This document shows positions 1 to 13,622 of a stretch of DNA of 64,000 nt, piece by piece. The DNA is from Austropuccinia psidii. Its lineage: Eukaryota > Basidiomycota > Pucciniomycetes > Pucciniales > Sphaerophragmiaceae. A model generated the notes under the pieces. That model had not been told where the DNA came from and did not search any database. It saw only the letters and a list, made by a program, of their open reading frames with translations. The position numbers and the translations under genes are program-made. The stretch is from assembly GCA_023105745.1 (NCBI GenBank), contig JALGQZ010000008.1:44079618-44143617 (forward strand), in the 5' to 3' direction. The stretch's first letter is position 1. Every line of letters starts with the position of its first letter.

Positions 1-819
1 GCTATGGTGAAAACTGACAAAGCACACTCAAAAATAAAAACCTCAAAATAATTGCACTTATTTTTAATATTATTTTAATGTTACCAGTTCTATTCATAAG
101 TCCAGGGTGCTTGAATCTTCATTTATGTATACTAACTATAGCTTTAATATTGATAAATTAGTATTTTGAATCAATTTATCCATTTTAAAAATAAAAAAAC
201 AATACTCCAAGCAGAAATTTCAAAGATTATATTTCTAATAAGCTTTCTAAAATTGACTTTTAAGCCTTTAATTGGAGTTAAAGAGGGTAATTCCAGGGGT
301 TATTACCAAAATATTTTACCAATAGGATGGGCTTAATTTTTCTGCTTGGAAATATATTAGGAGATCCTCTAATCAATTTGACCATTCAAAAAATAAATCA
401 AGATTGAGATTTTCTGAAAGTTTTGAATATATTTCCCTTTTCCACAAAATTAAGAAGTGTAAGCCAAACCTAGGCCTTTAATAAATTTTCAATTAAGCTT
501 AAGTTTATGTAGGCTGAATTAAGCTTTGAGATTCATCAAAACTTAGATTAACAGTCAATCAAGAAGAATTTAACCTCTTGGAAGCTTGAGATTCCTTTCC
601 AATCGGCAATAAATCACATAAAACTTTAATTGCTCAAACAAATTCTAATATTCAATTTTTCTTTAAGGTTTGTAATCTTTCCGTAAAGAGGAGAATATAA
701 ATTCAAACATTGCAGATCCAAATATTTTGGGTATTATAAATCCTTTGGAATTTTTCCTGTGTCCCCTCACTTGGCATGACATTTTGCCCTTTTTACTTAT
801 TTAAATCGACAATCATGGC
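1..819. other. AT-rich left flank, no gene seen
   Basis: This is AT-rich sequence up to the left boundary of element A. No open frame, splice-site pair, RNA gene or recognisable repeat end was found. The bases just before element A (TGGC at 816-819) are matched just after it (10489-10492), so this stretch and the sequence after 10488 were probably continuous before the insertion. Confidence 0.6.
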
Positions 820-2239
820 TGTCAGCCTGTGACTCAAAACCAGAGCACAAGCATGACAGCCAAATACCATAAAACAATGGTAAAGCCAAGATACTACCAA
901 AACATGGAACAACGCAAAATCAGCTCAAAAGGTATCAAAAAAAAGAGGAACCCCACCAGTTTCCAAATACACAAGTCCCATCATCATAGGACAAGGAATA
1001 ACAAAGTTGTTTCTGAGCATAAACCTTATTTTTCACCTCTCATCTGAAATCCAGAGGAAAAGGCTTAACCTCATCAAATAGGTATTCAAATTGAAGCTCT
1101 GAGTCAGGGCTATTCAATGGTACTACCCAAATTGAGCTAGCACCAGAGCTACAAGAGGTATGGCCAAAATAAGGTCAAATAAGGGTGAATAAAATATTCA
1201 CCTCTCATCTAACTTCTACAGTTTTAGTGTGAGATACCCAAAGTGGGGTCTTTTTGAAAAGAGCACAATCAGTGCTATCTGATGATGCCATTCATTTCCC
1301 CATATTTTATCTAGAACAAAATTGATGGGGAAAACAAGCTCCATACAGATTTTAAGCAAATCATACATATGTACAAAACATCTTGTACATGGAATAACTT
1401 TGCCCTATTTAATAATAGCCATATCAAATGAGGTACCATTGTGTAAAACAAATCCAGGGCTACAAAAAACTAACCTTGAGCTTGATATCTCACAAACTGA
1501 CAAAGGTATGTCAGCATCAAGGTCAAAATCCCACAGTTAGACCAATACAGCCTTACTATGGGATAATATCCTATAGCTATGATTATGAGGTGTCAAAAAG
1601 ACAAAAAGCTTGTTTATACTTCAATAACTCATAGTTTGGCCAATACTGGGGTCCTGTACAGGTTCTTTACAGCGTTCTATGCATATTTCATGTCAGAAGA
1701 GGGCTATGTGGTCTCCAGATGGAAATTTACACCCTGTATATATGAAAACTGCCCAGACGTGGTCTCAAAACCACATCTGAGTCCAATATAGGCTGTACAG
1801 GCCTTGTCAAAACCACAAGCTAGTCCTTGGAAGTGAAACGTCTTCACTTCCTCCATGTGGAAAGGTCTAGAAGACATTTTTACCCAAGTTTAGGATGAAA
1901 AGGGAGCTTTTCTCCACCAGAGAAGGTTCCCTCATCCTGCTCTTGAATTCCTATGTAGTACAACTGTTGAAAACAGTGATACTCTTGGAAAACAATAGGA
2001 TCATAATTTCAATATCAATTATTGTAATAGTTATTATATTAAACCAACTGATAATTATTGCACCCAGGGCTTTCAACAGCACTCACCACCACTATTCCTC
2101 AATAGTAAAGCCCTGTATACCTCATTGTCAACCCTTATTATCATCAAGAAAAATGTTTTGAATCATTTTCACTATGTCACAGTCATATTTAAAGCTTGTA
2201 ATCATTCTCTATTAGCTTCATTGTAGACTCAGCCTGACA
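820..2239 (+). repeat. 5' LTR of element A
   Basis: This is a direct repeat of 9065-10487, about 1420 bp, bounded by TGTCAGCC and CCTGACA. It resembles the reverse complement of the LTRs of element C (for example the segment running in from GACTCAAAACCAGAGC), which places A and C in one family. The promoter and transcription start should lie within it but cannot be placed from sequence alone. Confidence 0.93.
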
Positions 2240-2255
2240 TTTTGGGGGCCTGGCC
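2240..2255 (+). promoter_or_regulatory. Candidate primer-binding site of element A
   Basis: Directly after the 5' LTR comes TTTTGGGGGCCTGGCC. Nearly the same box follows the 5' LTRs of elements B (minus strand, 26512 downward) and C (minus strand, 46131 downward), and a variant follows an LTR-like end at 63446. Conservation at exactly the minus-strand priming position supports a primer-binding site. I could not name the matching tRNA. Confidence 0.6.
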
Positions 2256-2295
2256 ATGTTTTTTTTTGGATTTTTGGACCTTTTTTACACCAAAA

Positions 2296-2871
2296 GTGAG
2301 TATTCTCTTTTATTTTATTAATTCTGAAATTGCTGTTTCTTTTTTTAGGCTTAAAACGCTCTTCAAAAAATAATATAAAATATCTCTTATATTTGTTTTT
2401 TGAGTGGTATATGACCATATACCATTATGTTCTTCTATGTTAGTTTCCTTGTTGTGTGGTTGATTATAATTTAATCACCACAAAACCTTTATTTTTTGGT
2501 GTGTTTTAAATATTAAAATGCTTGCATCAATACTGTCTTTCTTTAATCAAACAGGACACCTCTCTTACTGTAAACCAACAGTATGAGTGGTGTGGTTGGG
2601 TATATTCCTAATTTCAATTTCCCTGTACATAACCACTTTTAGCTTACACTTGATAATTCCAAGTAAATCTGTGAGATACTGATATACAAACAGTGTAGCA
2701 GAAATCCACAAGCCGTATTTTTTGATGTGTAATTGATAATTTCAATCTCACTGCTATAATACAAGGGTATAATATGGAAATATATTTCCCAGAGGCCATT
2801 CTTAGACATGTAAACAGCATTTAAAGAAGTCTTGACTGAAAATAAGACCTCCTTTTCCTGTTTGATTCAGT
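2296..2871 (+). other. Candidate leader intron 1 of element A
   Basis: A GTGAGT donor at 2296 follows CAAAA, and a pyrimidine-rich tract ends in TTTGATTCAG at 2871. Joining exon ends CAAAA and TGGAAG would create an ATG across the junction. The same arrangement occurs in element C (donor GTAAGT, acceptor TTGATTCAG). See the entries for element C and the first finding. Confidence 0.5.
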
Positions 2872-3208
2872 GGAAGAAAATTTCATACCACTTGAAGCCC
2901 AGTCACAAGCCAACACACCAGTGACACCCTCAGAAACAGAGGGAAGCAAAGGGAAAGGAAAGAGGCACAGTGAAGACCTTTTTACAGCTAAGAAGTGGAC
3001 ACCAATTTCCACTCAGAGGAGTAGAAAGCCACAAAACTCTGCATAAATACAAGGTAAACCAACCTTGATCACTTGTACAGGAAAGATTACAATCATTAAC
3101 CCCATTGTAACCTCTAAAGGAAAATTTCCAAAAGCAGTAGACAACAAATTTGTACAAGGCAAAGTCAAAGGTAAATAACCTAAGAAAATTAAGTTTTTGA
3201 CTGCTTGA
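2872..3208 (+). pseudogene. Element A leader ORF (broken copy of the C leader ORF)
   Basis: The translated sequence matches the 45199-45536 leader ORF of element C along its length: a short, basic protein rich in Ser, Thr, Lys and Pro. Relative to C, one A is missing near 2880, which shifts the frame, and in-frame stops appear near 3043 and 3175. A 68-nt candidate intron (3171-3238, GTAAAT to CTCAG) overlaps its end exactly as in C. No known domain was recognised. Confidence 0.55.
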
Positions 3209-3238
3209 AAACACTGTTATGTCACCTGTACACCTCAG

Positions 3239-5320
3239 AAAACTTGGCACCCCAAGGAACTAGCCAGAGGACAGAGAAGGCTTGTCCAGAATCAGAAGAC
3301 CTGGAGGAAGACACCTTGGAAACAGTGGTGGGCAGCAAGAAATTGAGGGAAATCATACCAACTCTGCCATTCACTTTCCAATCTAACAGAAACATCAAAC
3401 CACAGGACTGGAAGGATAGGTATCAAGGTTCTGCAGCTCCACCAACTCCTCAAAGACCTTTTTCAATAGAGCATTGACAACAAGAGGTTCAACATAGCAT
3501 CCCACTGGGAAGAACTTGGAGCAAGGTTCCACAAGATATGTCTCAAATAGATAGACTTCAAAGACCTTATGGTAATCACCAAAGGCTGAAATCCCACTAG
3601 GCAGTTCAGACTTCCGCAGAAGAGGGAAACCAGGGTAAGCGAGAATCAAGCCACTATCCAAGTTATAGAAGAACATCTTACCCAGACAGGGAATACTCAG
3701 ATTCCTTCAGGCTCACAAGGAGTAGGCAAACAGCTCTCTAGTAGCTTCACACCATTCAGGAACCAACAGATCAGTTTCCAAGAGTCCTCATTTTTCACAA
3801 TCCCAGGTATTTTCCAGGAGAAGACAACAATACAAGGTCAAAAACAAGACATCTTTCAACCAAAGGTAGAAAAACTCAGAACCAATGATCCAGAAGCTGT
3901 TGTAATTGGTGAAAGAAGTACACAAGAGACAGAAATAGTTGTACATACTTCCAGAATCAATAGCCCCATGAATAGAAATATTACCCCCACTCAGACAGAA
4001 CATAATGTTGTTGCACCTGAGAGTAATTTAAACAGTAATAAACTGTGGTTACAAATGTCCCTATTTGCAGTGCAAAATCAAGAATCACTTGATGATTTCA
4101 AGAGGTTAAATCAAAGGTTAAAAAGAAATGCAATCTTACAAGAGGCTACCATTAAAGCCATCCAGGAGACCTGTGCTCAATTGAGCAAAGCCTCTGAAGA
4201 AACCAACAGAAGACTGAATCAAGTCTTTGAAGAGCAACATCACTGCAAAATGGACAGGGATTGTCTGGATCAAGATTTAAACAAATTGTTTAATGTCTAC
4301 CAAAACATGACGCCCCAACCAGAAGGCCATGCTTTGGAGAATTCATACCACCAAGAAGACACCAAACCAGATGCTTTATTGGTGAGTAAGGAAAGATCTC
4401 CATCTCCATACCAAGATGGAGATAGCATTTCTTATTCTGAGAAGTAATCCTTGAAAAAGCTTCTGCAGGCCTCAAGCTGGCCCAAGCTATCTGGAACAGG
4501 AGAATATGATCATATGGAACTCATTTATTATATTGATGGACTCTTAATTGATGTACCAAGCATAACAGACTACTGGATTTATGATAGATTGAATACAGCA
4601 CTTAAAGGACATGCTTGTATTTGGTACACAGAGATGAAATAAATCCATGATTGAAGATTCAAACTATCCAAAAGTACAGAAGTGGTATTTGGATATGGAA
4701 AAATACCATGTAATTTTAAAATGACAAGTACTCTGTGGACAAAGATCCATATGGGTGGTTTCTTAGACAGTCTAAAAGACTTAAAGCCATTGATCCTCAA
4801 ATAAAAATTCAGATGAGGAATTGCAAACTCCTAACACAAATGCCAGGAGAACTAGAGCATACAGTGGAATGCAGATTCAACCAAAATTTCACTTTAGATG
4901 ACATTGAAAATAACTTACAAGATGTAAGGAAAAGAACAACTATAGGGAAGTATTCCCCATATAAAAGCAGTGGTTTCAAAGAGAAACAACCTTTCAGGGT
5001 GGAGCTTAAATACAAACCCAGAGAAAACAATGCAGAAGTAGCTAATAAGAAAAATTCTTGTCACAATTGTGGTTCAACAGACCATTATGCCAACAACTGT
5101 CCAAAGGAAAACAAGAAAGTCTATTCCATTGAAAGGTTCCAGAGGAGGAATCCCCCACAGAGGATTCTGAATCAGACTCTGTGAGTGATGCCATCAGAGA
5201 ACAATCTGATGATGACCCAGACCCAAGAGAAGAACCTTTAGTGGAATACCAAGAGGAAAGACAACTGGAAATTCAGGACATACAGTTGGAAGCATGAATT
5301 CCACAGGAAACTGAAAATAA
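3239..5320 (+). pseudogene. Element A gag (capsid and zinc knuckle), frameshifted
   Basis: This is the remains of the structural gag region. It matches element C segment by segment: the leader-derived frame overlapping the start of gag (3239 to about 3960), a coiled-coil-like stretch ending in the [15 protein letters not shown] block (3968-4447), a capsid-like stretch with GEYDHMELI (4451-4642), and a CCHC zinc knuckle [14 protein letters not shown] near 5060-5100. There are at least three register changes and stops at about 4445, 4640 and 5295. No single product can be made. Several stops are explained by single-base changes relative to C, for example GAA to TAA. Confidence 0.85.
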
Positions 5321-8300
5321 GAACTTCTGTAAACACACACAAGATGCACAGACATTCCTAGTTACACCAACCAAAGGAATTGCATACATACATGGGACAG
5401 CCACAACAATGACTTTTTTTATTGACAATTCTCAACACCCAGTAATCATTGACAGTGGAGCACACTTCTCAATAGTAGCCAGAAATTATCTGGATCACCA
5501 CTTCCTAAATTGGGAAAAAAGTCTCTTGCCAACCAAGGCAAATAGCTTCAAAAGTGCATCAGAAAAGATGACATCCATTGGCAAAATTATCAAAGAGATA
5601 ATTATACCCCATAGGAAAGGTAAGATCAGACGCAACCTAGAGTTTGTTGTGCTTGAAGATGCCCACATCCAAGGGTTTTTACTGGGAACAGACTACCAGA
5701 GGATGTATGGAATTTATATTTACAATAATAAAAACAGGCATATTACTATTGGTACAAGCAAGGAAAAATAATTTCACTTGACATATACCAAATATCTACC
5801 CATGAACCTCTAGAAGAATAACTGAATGAATTCAGGGAGGGCCAATTCAGCACTACCCTTACCAGTAAAAAAAACCTTAGTTTGCTGGAGATTCTAAGGA
5901 AAAAGAGACCAGCATTTTCCATTAGTAAGGAAACATTAGACAAAATCAGAGGCCATGATATAAAATTCTATCTGGATGTGGAAAGACCCTATCCACCCAT
6001 TCTGAGAAGACCTCCAAACCCAGAAAGTCTGGAAACTAGGAAGGAAATTGAAAAAAATGTCAATGAACACATAGAAATGAATGTCATGAGGAAGATAGGA
6101 CACAATGAAATAGTGGAAATCGCCACACCTTTCCTTATCACCTGGAATGATGGCAAATCTAGGCTGTGGGGAGATTTCAAAGCCCTGAAAAACTACACAA
6201 AAGCTGACAGGTACCCTATACCTAGGATACCTCATGCCCTAGACAAACTGGCAAAAGCCAAATACATAACCAAGATGGATTGTATGAAAGGCTTTCACCA
6301 GAATGGAGTTGAACCAAACTCCATCAAATTACTCAGAATAATAGGCCATATGGGCATATATGAGTACACTGGTATGCCATTGGGCATCAAAAATGCACCA
6401 GCCCACTTCCAAAGGATGATGGACACAATATTTCAAGAAGAAGTATTGGAAGGCTGGATGGTAGTATATATTGATGAATTCCTTATATACTCAGATACAT
6501 GGAAAGACCATGTGCAGTAAATAGACAGAGTACTAAGTAAGTGCACACCCATTAATCTGAAAATTTCACTTAAAAAGTGAAACTTTGGCCAACAAGAATT
6601 ACTGGCACTGGGACAAAAAGTCTCAGGTCTGAGTCTGGCCATAGACAACAACATAATAGCAGCAGTACTGCAGAAGCCAGTACCAAAGAACATCAAAGAG
6701 ATGCAATCCTTCATTGGGTTTTCCAGCTACTACAGAAACCACATCAAACATTTTGCTCACATAACTTGTAGCCTATACAAGTTATTTTCAAAAGATGTAG
6801 TTTTTGAAATTACCAAGGAAAGAAGGGATGCATATGAGAGGATCAAACATGAACTCACAAATGCACCTGTGCTCATCTTACCTGACTTTGAACTCATTCA
6901 AGATGCATCATGTAGCCAAGGCTTAGGATCAGCCTTTCACCAGAGACAAATTGTAGATGGTGAACCAATAGATGGAGTAATATGCTACATCTCTAGGAAA
7001 CTGAGATATTCAGAAGCCAGGTATGGGGCCCCCCAGACTGAATTCCTATGCTTAGTCTGGGCTTTAGATAAACTCCACTATTATTTGGAGGATGCAGTCT
7101 TTGAAGACTACACAGACTGCACAGCCTCGAAGTCATTATTTAATATGAAGATTACCAACAGACACATGTTGAGGTGGCAAATAGCCATTCAAGAGTATAG
7201 AGGGAATATGACCATCATATACAAGGAGGGCAAAAGCCACACCAATGCAGGTGGCCTCAGAAGATGGCCACTAGACAATCTCAAAAGCAACCCATCCTAT
7301 GACCCCAAAGTAGCAGCCAATATTCTTATCCCTTTCATAGAAATAGATAGGAGGAAAAACTTCAGATTTTCTGAATGGGCACCAAGAAGTCCTACCCCAG
7401 ACAGTGGAAACACTGAATAAGAAGGGACAGAAACTGCCATATTGGGAATCAGCTCCTCATAACTGCATAATAAGCTCTACTGTGGAGTAATGAAGACATA
7501 TTCCAAACACAAACAGTGCAGCAGATTTTTTCAACTCCTTCAACAGAGGTACAGGAGCCCAGAACTGGAATACCAGCTAGAGGAACCCTGATTGAGGAAC
7601 TATAAGGACAACAAGTTTTTCCTTATAGATGGCCTGCTCTACCATAGAGAGAAGCACACAAGTGTACTCACAGTAGTAGACAGGGACCATATATCCCTGA
7701 TCCTGTAGGAATGCCATGACTGCCCCTATATGGGATACATGAGTGAAGGCAGGACCAAAGAAAGGGTAGCAAGCACAGCTTAGTGGCCCAAATGGGAACA
7801 AGATTTGAGTTAATATATCAACACTTGTTAAAGATTTCAGAAGGTAAATAGAAAACATGGGAAGAATTATAGGTTACTTCAGCACATCAAAGAACCCAAA
7901 CACCCATGGGAAACCATCAACATGGACTGGGCTACAGGACTTGTCCCATGAGCCAAAGAAAACTTCAATTCTTTCCTGATCTTTGTTGATAGGTTCAGCA
8001 AGAGTGTGAGGTGCCTACCATTTCACAAGGAGGACACAGCAATGTATAAGTCCTTGTTATTTTGGAATAACATCATTTCCACCTGTGGAATCCTTAAAAT
8101 TTTCACTAGTGATAGGGACCCAAAATTCGCATCAGAATTTTGGACCAACTTGTATGACATGCTTGGCACTAAACGTACATTCTCCAAAGCTTACCACCCA
8201 CAGACCAATGGTTTATTGAAAGGATGATCCAATCAATGAAGGACATCATAAGGAGACTCTGTGCATATGGCATGGAATACAAAGACCATGAAGGATACAC

Positions 8301-9040
8301 CCATGACTGGTTTACCCTTCTACCAGAAGTCCAGCTGGCTTACAACACAAGCCAGAACTCCACCACAGGGAAATCATGCTCACTGGTAGAAAAAGGGTGG
8401 AACCCCCTATTGCCTGTAAATCACCTGAAGAAAAATCTTGTGACTATCCACACAAAAGCCAAAGACTTCCATGATATGTGGAAGAGGGCTTGTGATACAG
8501 CTGCTAGATGAATAGCAGAGTCAAAAGAATACAATAATCAGAGGTGGGACAAATCTCACATGGAACTGGACTTCAAAGAAAGGGACCAGGTGTTAGTGTC
8601 CACACTCAACTTCAACAATCTTAAGGGACCAAAGAAAGAGGAGATAATCATTTGTAGGGCTCTTCACTATCATTAAACTGATAGGGAAAAATTCAGCGGA
8701 GGTCAAACTCATGGAGGAATTTTCTAGGAAACACCCAGTAATCCCAGTGAGTTTGGTTAAGCCATACTTCCAAGCAGAGGAGGATAATTTCCCCTCCAGG
8801 AAGAAGATTCCCACTCCACCAAAAATAGTGGAAGTGGAAGACTCCCCTGGCCCTGTGAAGAACATCATCAAGGCCAGGAAGCTCAGACTTAATGGTAAGG
8901 ACCAAAGGCAATACTTGGACAGATTTAAAAACCAGACAGCAGATAAAGACAAATGGTTGGCAGAAGATGCCATACCAGATGGGAAACTTCACCTAAGGAG
9001 ATGCAGGGCCCCTAGGAGGACTGAAAAGTCTCATCAATGA
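5321..9040 (+). pseudogene. Element A pol (protease, RT, RNase H, integrase), broken
   Basis: Retroviral-type aspartic protease (IIDSGAH, 5409-5771), reverse transcriptase (MDCMKGFHQ near 6270; active-site box YIDE near 6470 where YIDD is expected), RNase H (6880-7260), integrase (HHCC region and DDE core, 7600-8400) and a chromodomain-like C-terminus (8711-9040) follow in order. Frames change at several points, and stops lie at about 5770, 6518, 6572, 7418, 7588, 7708 and 7780. The Asp-to-Glu change in the RT box and the broken integrase make it inactive. The terminal stop matches element C, 24 nt before the LTR. Confidence 0.88.
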
Positions 9041-9052
9041 TGAGCCTTTTTT

Positions 9053-9064
9053 GGAGGGAGGGTA
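9053..9064 (+). promoter_or_regulatory. Polypurine tract of element A
   Basis: GGAGGGAGGGTA immediately precedes the 3' LTR. The same tract sits next to the 3' LTR of element C (minus strand, 39309 upward). This is the expected plus-strand priming site. Confidence 0.8.
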
Positions 9065-10487
9065 TGTCAGCCTGTGACTCAAAACCAGAGCACAAGCATG
9101 ACAGCCAAATACCATAAACCAATGGTAAAGCCAAGATACCACCAAAAAATGTAGCTGAGCCAGATCAGCTCAAAAGTTAAAAAGGAAGATAAAACCCATC
9201 AATTTCCAACTACACAAGTCCCATCATCATAGGGAAAGGAATAACAAAGTTATTCCTGCTCAAAGTTGTTTCTTAGCATAAACCTTATTTTTTATCTCTC
9301 ATCTGAAATCCAGAGGAAGAGGCTTAACCCATTCAAATGGGTATTTTGATTGAAGATTTAAATCAGTGATATCCAATGGTATTATCAAAATTGAGCTGGC
9401 ACCAGAACTACAAGAGTTATGACCAAAATAAGGTCAAATAAGGTTAAATAAAATATTCACCTCTCATCTAACTTCTACAGTTTTTGTTTGAGATACCCAA
9501 AGTGGGGTATTTTAGGAAAGAGGACAATCAGGGCTTTCTTATGGTGCCATTTATTTCCCCATATCCCATCTAGAACAAAATTTATGGGGCAAACAAGCTC
9601 CATACAGATTTTAAGCAAATCATACATATGTACAAAAAATCTTGAATATGGCATAGCTTTGCCATATTTAATGATAGCCATATCAAGTGAGGTACCATTG
9701 TGTAGAAAAGAACCAGGGCTACACAAAGAATCAATTTTAAGCTTGGTATCTCAAAAACTGACAGGTTTATGGCAGTTTTAAGGTCAAAATCCTACAGTCA
9801 GACCAATACAGCCTTACTGTGGGATAATATCCCATAACCATGATTATGAGGTGTCAAACAGACAAAGAAGCTTGTTAATACTTCAATACCTCATATTTTT
9901 GCCAATACTGGGGTCCTTTACAGCATTCTATGTGTAATACACCTCAAAAGAGTGCTATGCGGTCCCCAGATGAAAATATTCAACCTGTATAGGTGAAAGC
10001 CCCCCAGATGTGGTTCAAAACCACATCTGAGCCCAATAAAGGCTATACAGGACTTTTGAAAACCACAAGCCAGTCCTTGGAAGTGAAAATTCTTCACTTC
10101 CTCTATGTGGAAAGGTCTGGAAGACTTTTTCACCCAAGTTTAGTATAAAATGGGGGCTTTTCTCCACCAGTAAAGGCTCCCTCATCCGGCTCTTGAATTG
10201 CAACGTAGTATAACTGTCAAAAACAGCTATACTCTTGGAAAATAATCAGGTCAAAATATAATATTGAATATTGTAATAGTTATTATAGTAAACCAACTGA
10301 TAATTATTGTACCCAGGGCTTTCAACAGCGCTCACCACCACTCTTTCTCGGTAGTAAAGCCCTGTGTACCTCATTGTCAACCCTTATTATCATCAAAGGA
10401 CACTCTTTAATCATTTTCAACATGTTGCAGTCATATTCAAAGCTTGTAATAAGTCTCTATTAGCTTCATCATAGACTCAGCCTGACA
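9065..10487 (+). repeat. 3' LTR of element A
   Basis: This is a direct repeat of 820-2239 with the same TGTCAGCC and CCTGACA ends and many scattered substitutions and small indels. It is followed by TTGGC, against ATGGC before the 5' LTR. Confidence 0.93.
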
Positions 10488-13326
10488 TTGGCTTTAAGCC
10501 CTTTTAAATTGAGCTCACACCTGAATTACCACCTTTATGCAAAATACTTAGCCAAGTCAGTAACTAAACACCACACTCTAATTTTAAGACCTTTTCTAAG
10601 CTAGCTCATACATGGTGTAGATTTGAAATATGTTAAAATTAAAAAAATTTAATTTTTTTAATTTTACTCAAGAATTATCAATTCTTTTATAGCTCTTAAG
10701 CAGATTGCTTAATGGTTTATTGACCTGAAAAGATACCCTAGGATATTTTTTGAGTATAATAAAAATATGAAATAATACCCTTAGCTTTATCTATTAAACA
10801 CAAATTTATAATAAGATCTCACTATTTCATGCTTTAAGATCAGTTAAAAGGTTATTTAATGACTTGATTTATTGTGTGAAACATCTTTTGTTGCCTTGTG
10901 CGTATTCTATACATACCTCACAGGCTCACAGTACCATTCAAGGACAGAGGTGGTTTTTTCTGGAGTCCTTTTATGAGCAGACATCTTTCTTGCCCTGCTA
11001 TAGACTGAAATAATTAGGTTGTTTTTTGGATTTCTGAGTTGGTTCTTTAGCCATATTGGGTGGCTTTTCATGTCTATTTCAATGAGAGATGAATTCATAA
11101 GAATGACAAAAAGTTGAGTATATAATTTACAATGCTTGAATTGAAGTAATGGACAGAAAAGATATGGTGTTCTGAAGTGATTGAGTTCTTCTGATTGATC
11201 TGAGAAATATGGAAAGTAAAATGGTTTTGTAAAATTAGGTCAAAACAACCTTCTTATTTAAAAACTATTTTGAAGCCAAAAAATGAAATTATTAATTGGA
11301 TGTAAGGCTTGACTATGAAACAATAAGTAAATATTACAAATATATCACTTATTGTCCTATGAATGTCCTTATTAATTTCATAAATAAAATAAAGAATAAT
11401 TATAACAATAATAAATTATTATAATTATGCAATAGAATTATTATATTATTCAATAAATATAATGATATAATTTATATTCTAAAAATATAATATAATAATA
11501 ATAAATATATTAATATATAATACTTAATATATTTAAAGCTCTTAATTATTGTTAACAACAAGTACCAAAGGCTTAGAAAATTGTTTTTTAATAATAAAAA
11601 ACAATTAATAACAATAATATTACTAATATCAAAGCTATATATGAATATAAATACTATTCATATCAATAAATAGACATTATTATAAAAGAGAAAATAGCCT
11701 ACTTTTAACAATTAATATGATAATTCTGAATGGTTTTACGCCAAAAAAATGTAAATACAACTTATTTAAATTGGATTTACAAAATAAAGTAAAAGAAATT
11801 ACAAATATTCTAAATTTTACATGGAAAATAAGATTTATAGAGAAATATAGCAAAAAAATTAAACAAATAGAGTAATCATGTCAATATTTATAACTATAAT
11901 GAAGATTAGATGGGTTTGATAATATGAATTATTTATATATAAATAATAAAGATATTACCTTTGTTATTTAGTGTTTTATTGTTTTGGATGTGTCTGAGGC
12001 GGAAATAGAGTAAAAAGGACTCTATTTATAGTAAATTCCACCCTTCTAAAGTCCAGAAGGCTTCTAGTAGACATGTACTGATGTTATCCACTGGAATAGA
12101 TCTGTATTTTAAGCTTTAGTGATGATTAAATCATAATCAAACCATCTTATCTCATTATTACGCCATTATTTAGAGTTATCACTATAAATCTACGTTTGAT
12201 GACATCATAGGCTTGGTATAAGCCTAAAATTTGTGTATTTTATTAGTATTAGTCATAACCTGATAGTTTTAACCAGTTCTATCACTTATGTAACTGTTTA
12301 TCTTAAAATAAGATTACAGTGAGTGATCATAAATGATCAATTTTAAGCTTAAAATCTGATCATTGATGACTTTTCAGTTATACACACTACAGCCATTCAG
12401 AAAGTGAATTCTGATAGCTTGACACATCCTCATTAAACTGCCAAGAGGATTTTATTACATCATCAAAACTTCACTTTTGATGATTTTTCTTGTATCTCAT
12501 CTTTTCTGTCAAAATTCAATATTTTAAAGTTCAAACCATGATTTCAGGTGGTTTTACCTTGAATATTATAATAAGAAATGGATCATTCTTTATGTATGAA
12601 CTAGTAGAGCCTGAAGGTCCACTTCATTTCAAGTTTGGACCACTTTCACAACATAGTGGTCAACAGCTCTAGCAATTTTGTTCAATAAACCCTTACAAGT
12701 TATAACCTTGTTTATAGCTTGTCAAATAGAGGTCATATCTGTGTTATTACAGAAATTACGTGTTGAATTTATTTTTTGTTTAACTCTCTATCATTTATAT
12801 TTTAAGAGATATCAGCTAAAAACCATGAATGTATTATGCACTGACCAAAAAAGTGCATACATTCAGCTTCATTCCTTAAGTATTAACTTTAGAGAAATGA
12901 AATAAAACTGTTTTATGTGTAGCTTTTTATGGTGAATCCAATGGTGAAATTTATCTCACATGTTGTTTCATTGGTTTATGAGATAAATAAGAATTTATGT
13001 CTTTTTATGGCATTTTTAGCTTATTACTCATTAGTTATTAAATTTACAGATATGCCATAAAAATGATATATGTGTGTTTTATCATGGGGAATCTAATTTT
13101 GTAGTTTATTTCACATGTTTTTTTATCAGATTAAAACTTAATTCAGCATGTATGCTTTTTTATGTTATTTTTACTTAATTAAGATAATTATTTGGAGGAA
13201 TAATTATTGTAAAGTTTTTCTTGTGGCCTTTTTGGATATGTCCATATCTCAAAGGCTCACATTGGACCAGGTTTTGTGTAAATTGCTAAAGTTAATTTCT
13301 CAAAAAGTAATTTTCAGAACTTTAAG
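10488..13326. other. AT-rich intergenic stretch with possible LTR remnants
   Basis: No supported gene was found. About 11380-11660 is an AAT/TTA-rich low-complexity tract. Two short stretches, ending in AGGCTCACA near 10930 and 13263, resemble the terminal part of the family-B LTR (GGCC-TTTGG-TATG ... GGCTCACA). They could be heavily decayed LTR ends. The resemblance is limited to about 45 bp. Confidence 0.4.
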
Positions 13327-13622
13327 TTGATTGAGCGCTGGTTCCACAGAACAGTCGCTCAGCCTTGAATTTCCCTGAAAGGAGATAAGGCCTTGCCCTT
13401 GGGGTTCCTTGTTATTTGGTCCCCCCTAGCCATAGAAATCTACCCAAACACACTGTGCCTTACAATAGAAAAAAAACAAAAAGAAAAAATAAGTGCTTCC
13501 TAGCTTCTACAACTCACTCCCACCCGAATACAGCCTTGTGACACATCTGAATATTTATATAAATATCACTTCTTTCCAAGAAATCCATCTAAGAAATAAA
13601 ACATCTGATAAACACAGCAGCC

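Larger units (their letters stand above)
820..10487 (+). mobile_element. Element A: decayed full-length Ty3/Gypsy retrotransposon
   Basis: This is a complete but mutated LTR retrotransposon. It has two direct LTRs (820-2239 and 9065-10487, both starting TGTCAGCC and ending CCTGACA), a primer-site-like box after the first and a purine tract before the second. Gag, protease, reverse transcriptase, RNase H and integrase follow in Ty3/Gypsy order (integrase after RNase H). The flanks ATGGC and TTGGC match at four of five bases, as expected for an old target duplication. It is the same family as element C but has many stops and frameshifts. Its reverse transcriptase box reads YIDE instead of YIDD, so it should be non-autonomous. 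The LTRs differ from each other much more than those of C, which implies an older insertion. Confidence 0.93.

Noticed and set aside
10907..11098. 63-codon minus-strand frame in a less AT-rich patch
   Set aside because: It has no similarity I recognise, no conserved neighbour and no splice context. It may be part of an old LTR end.
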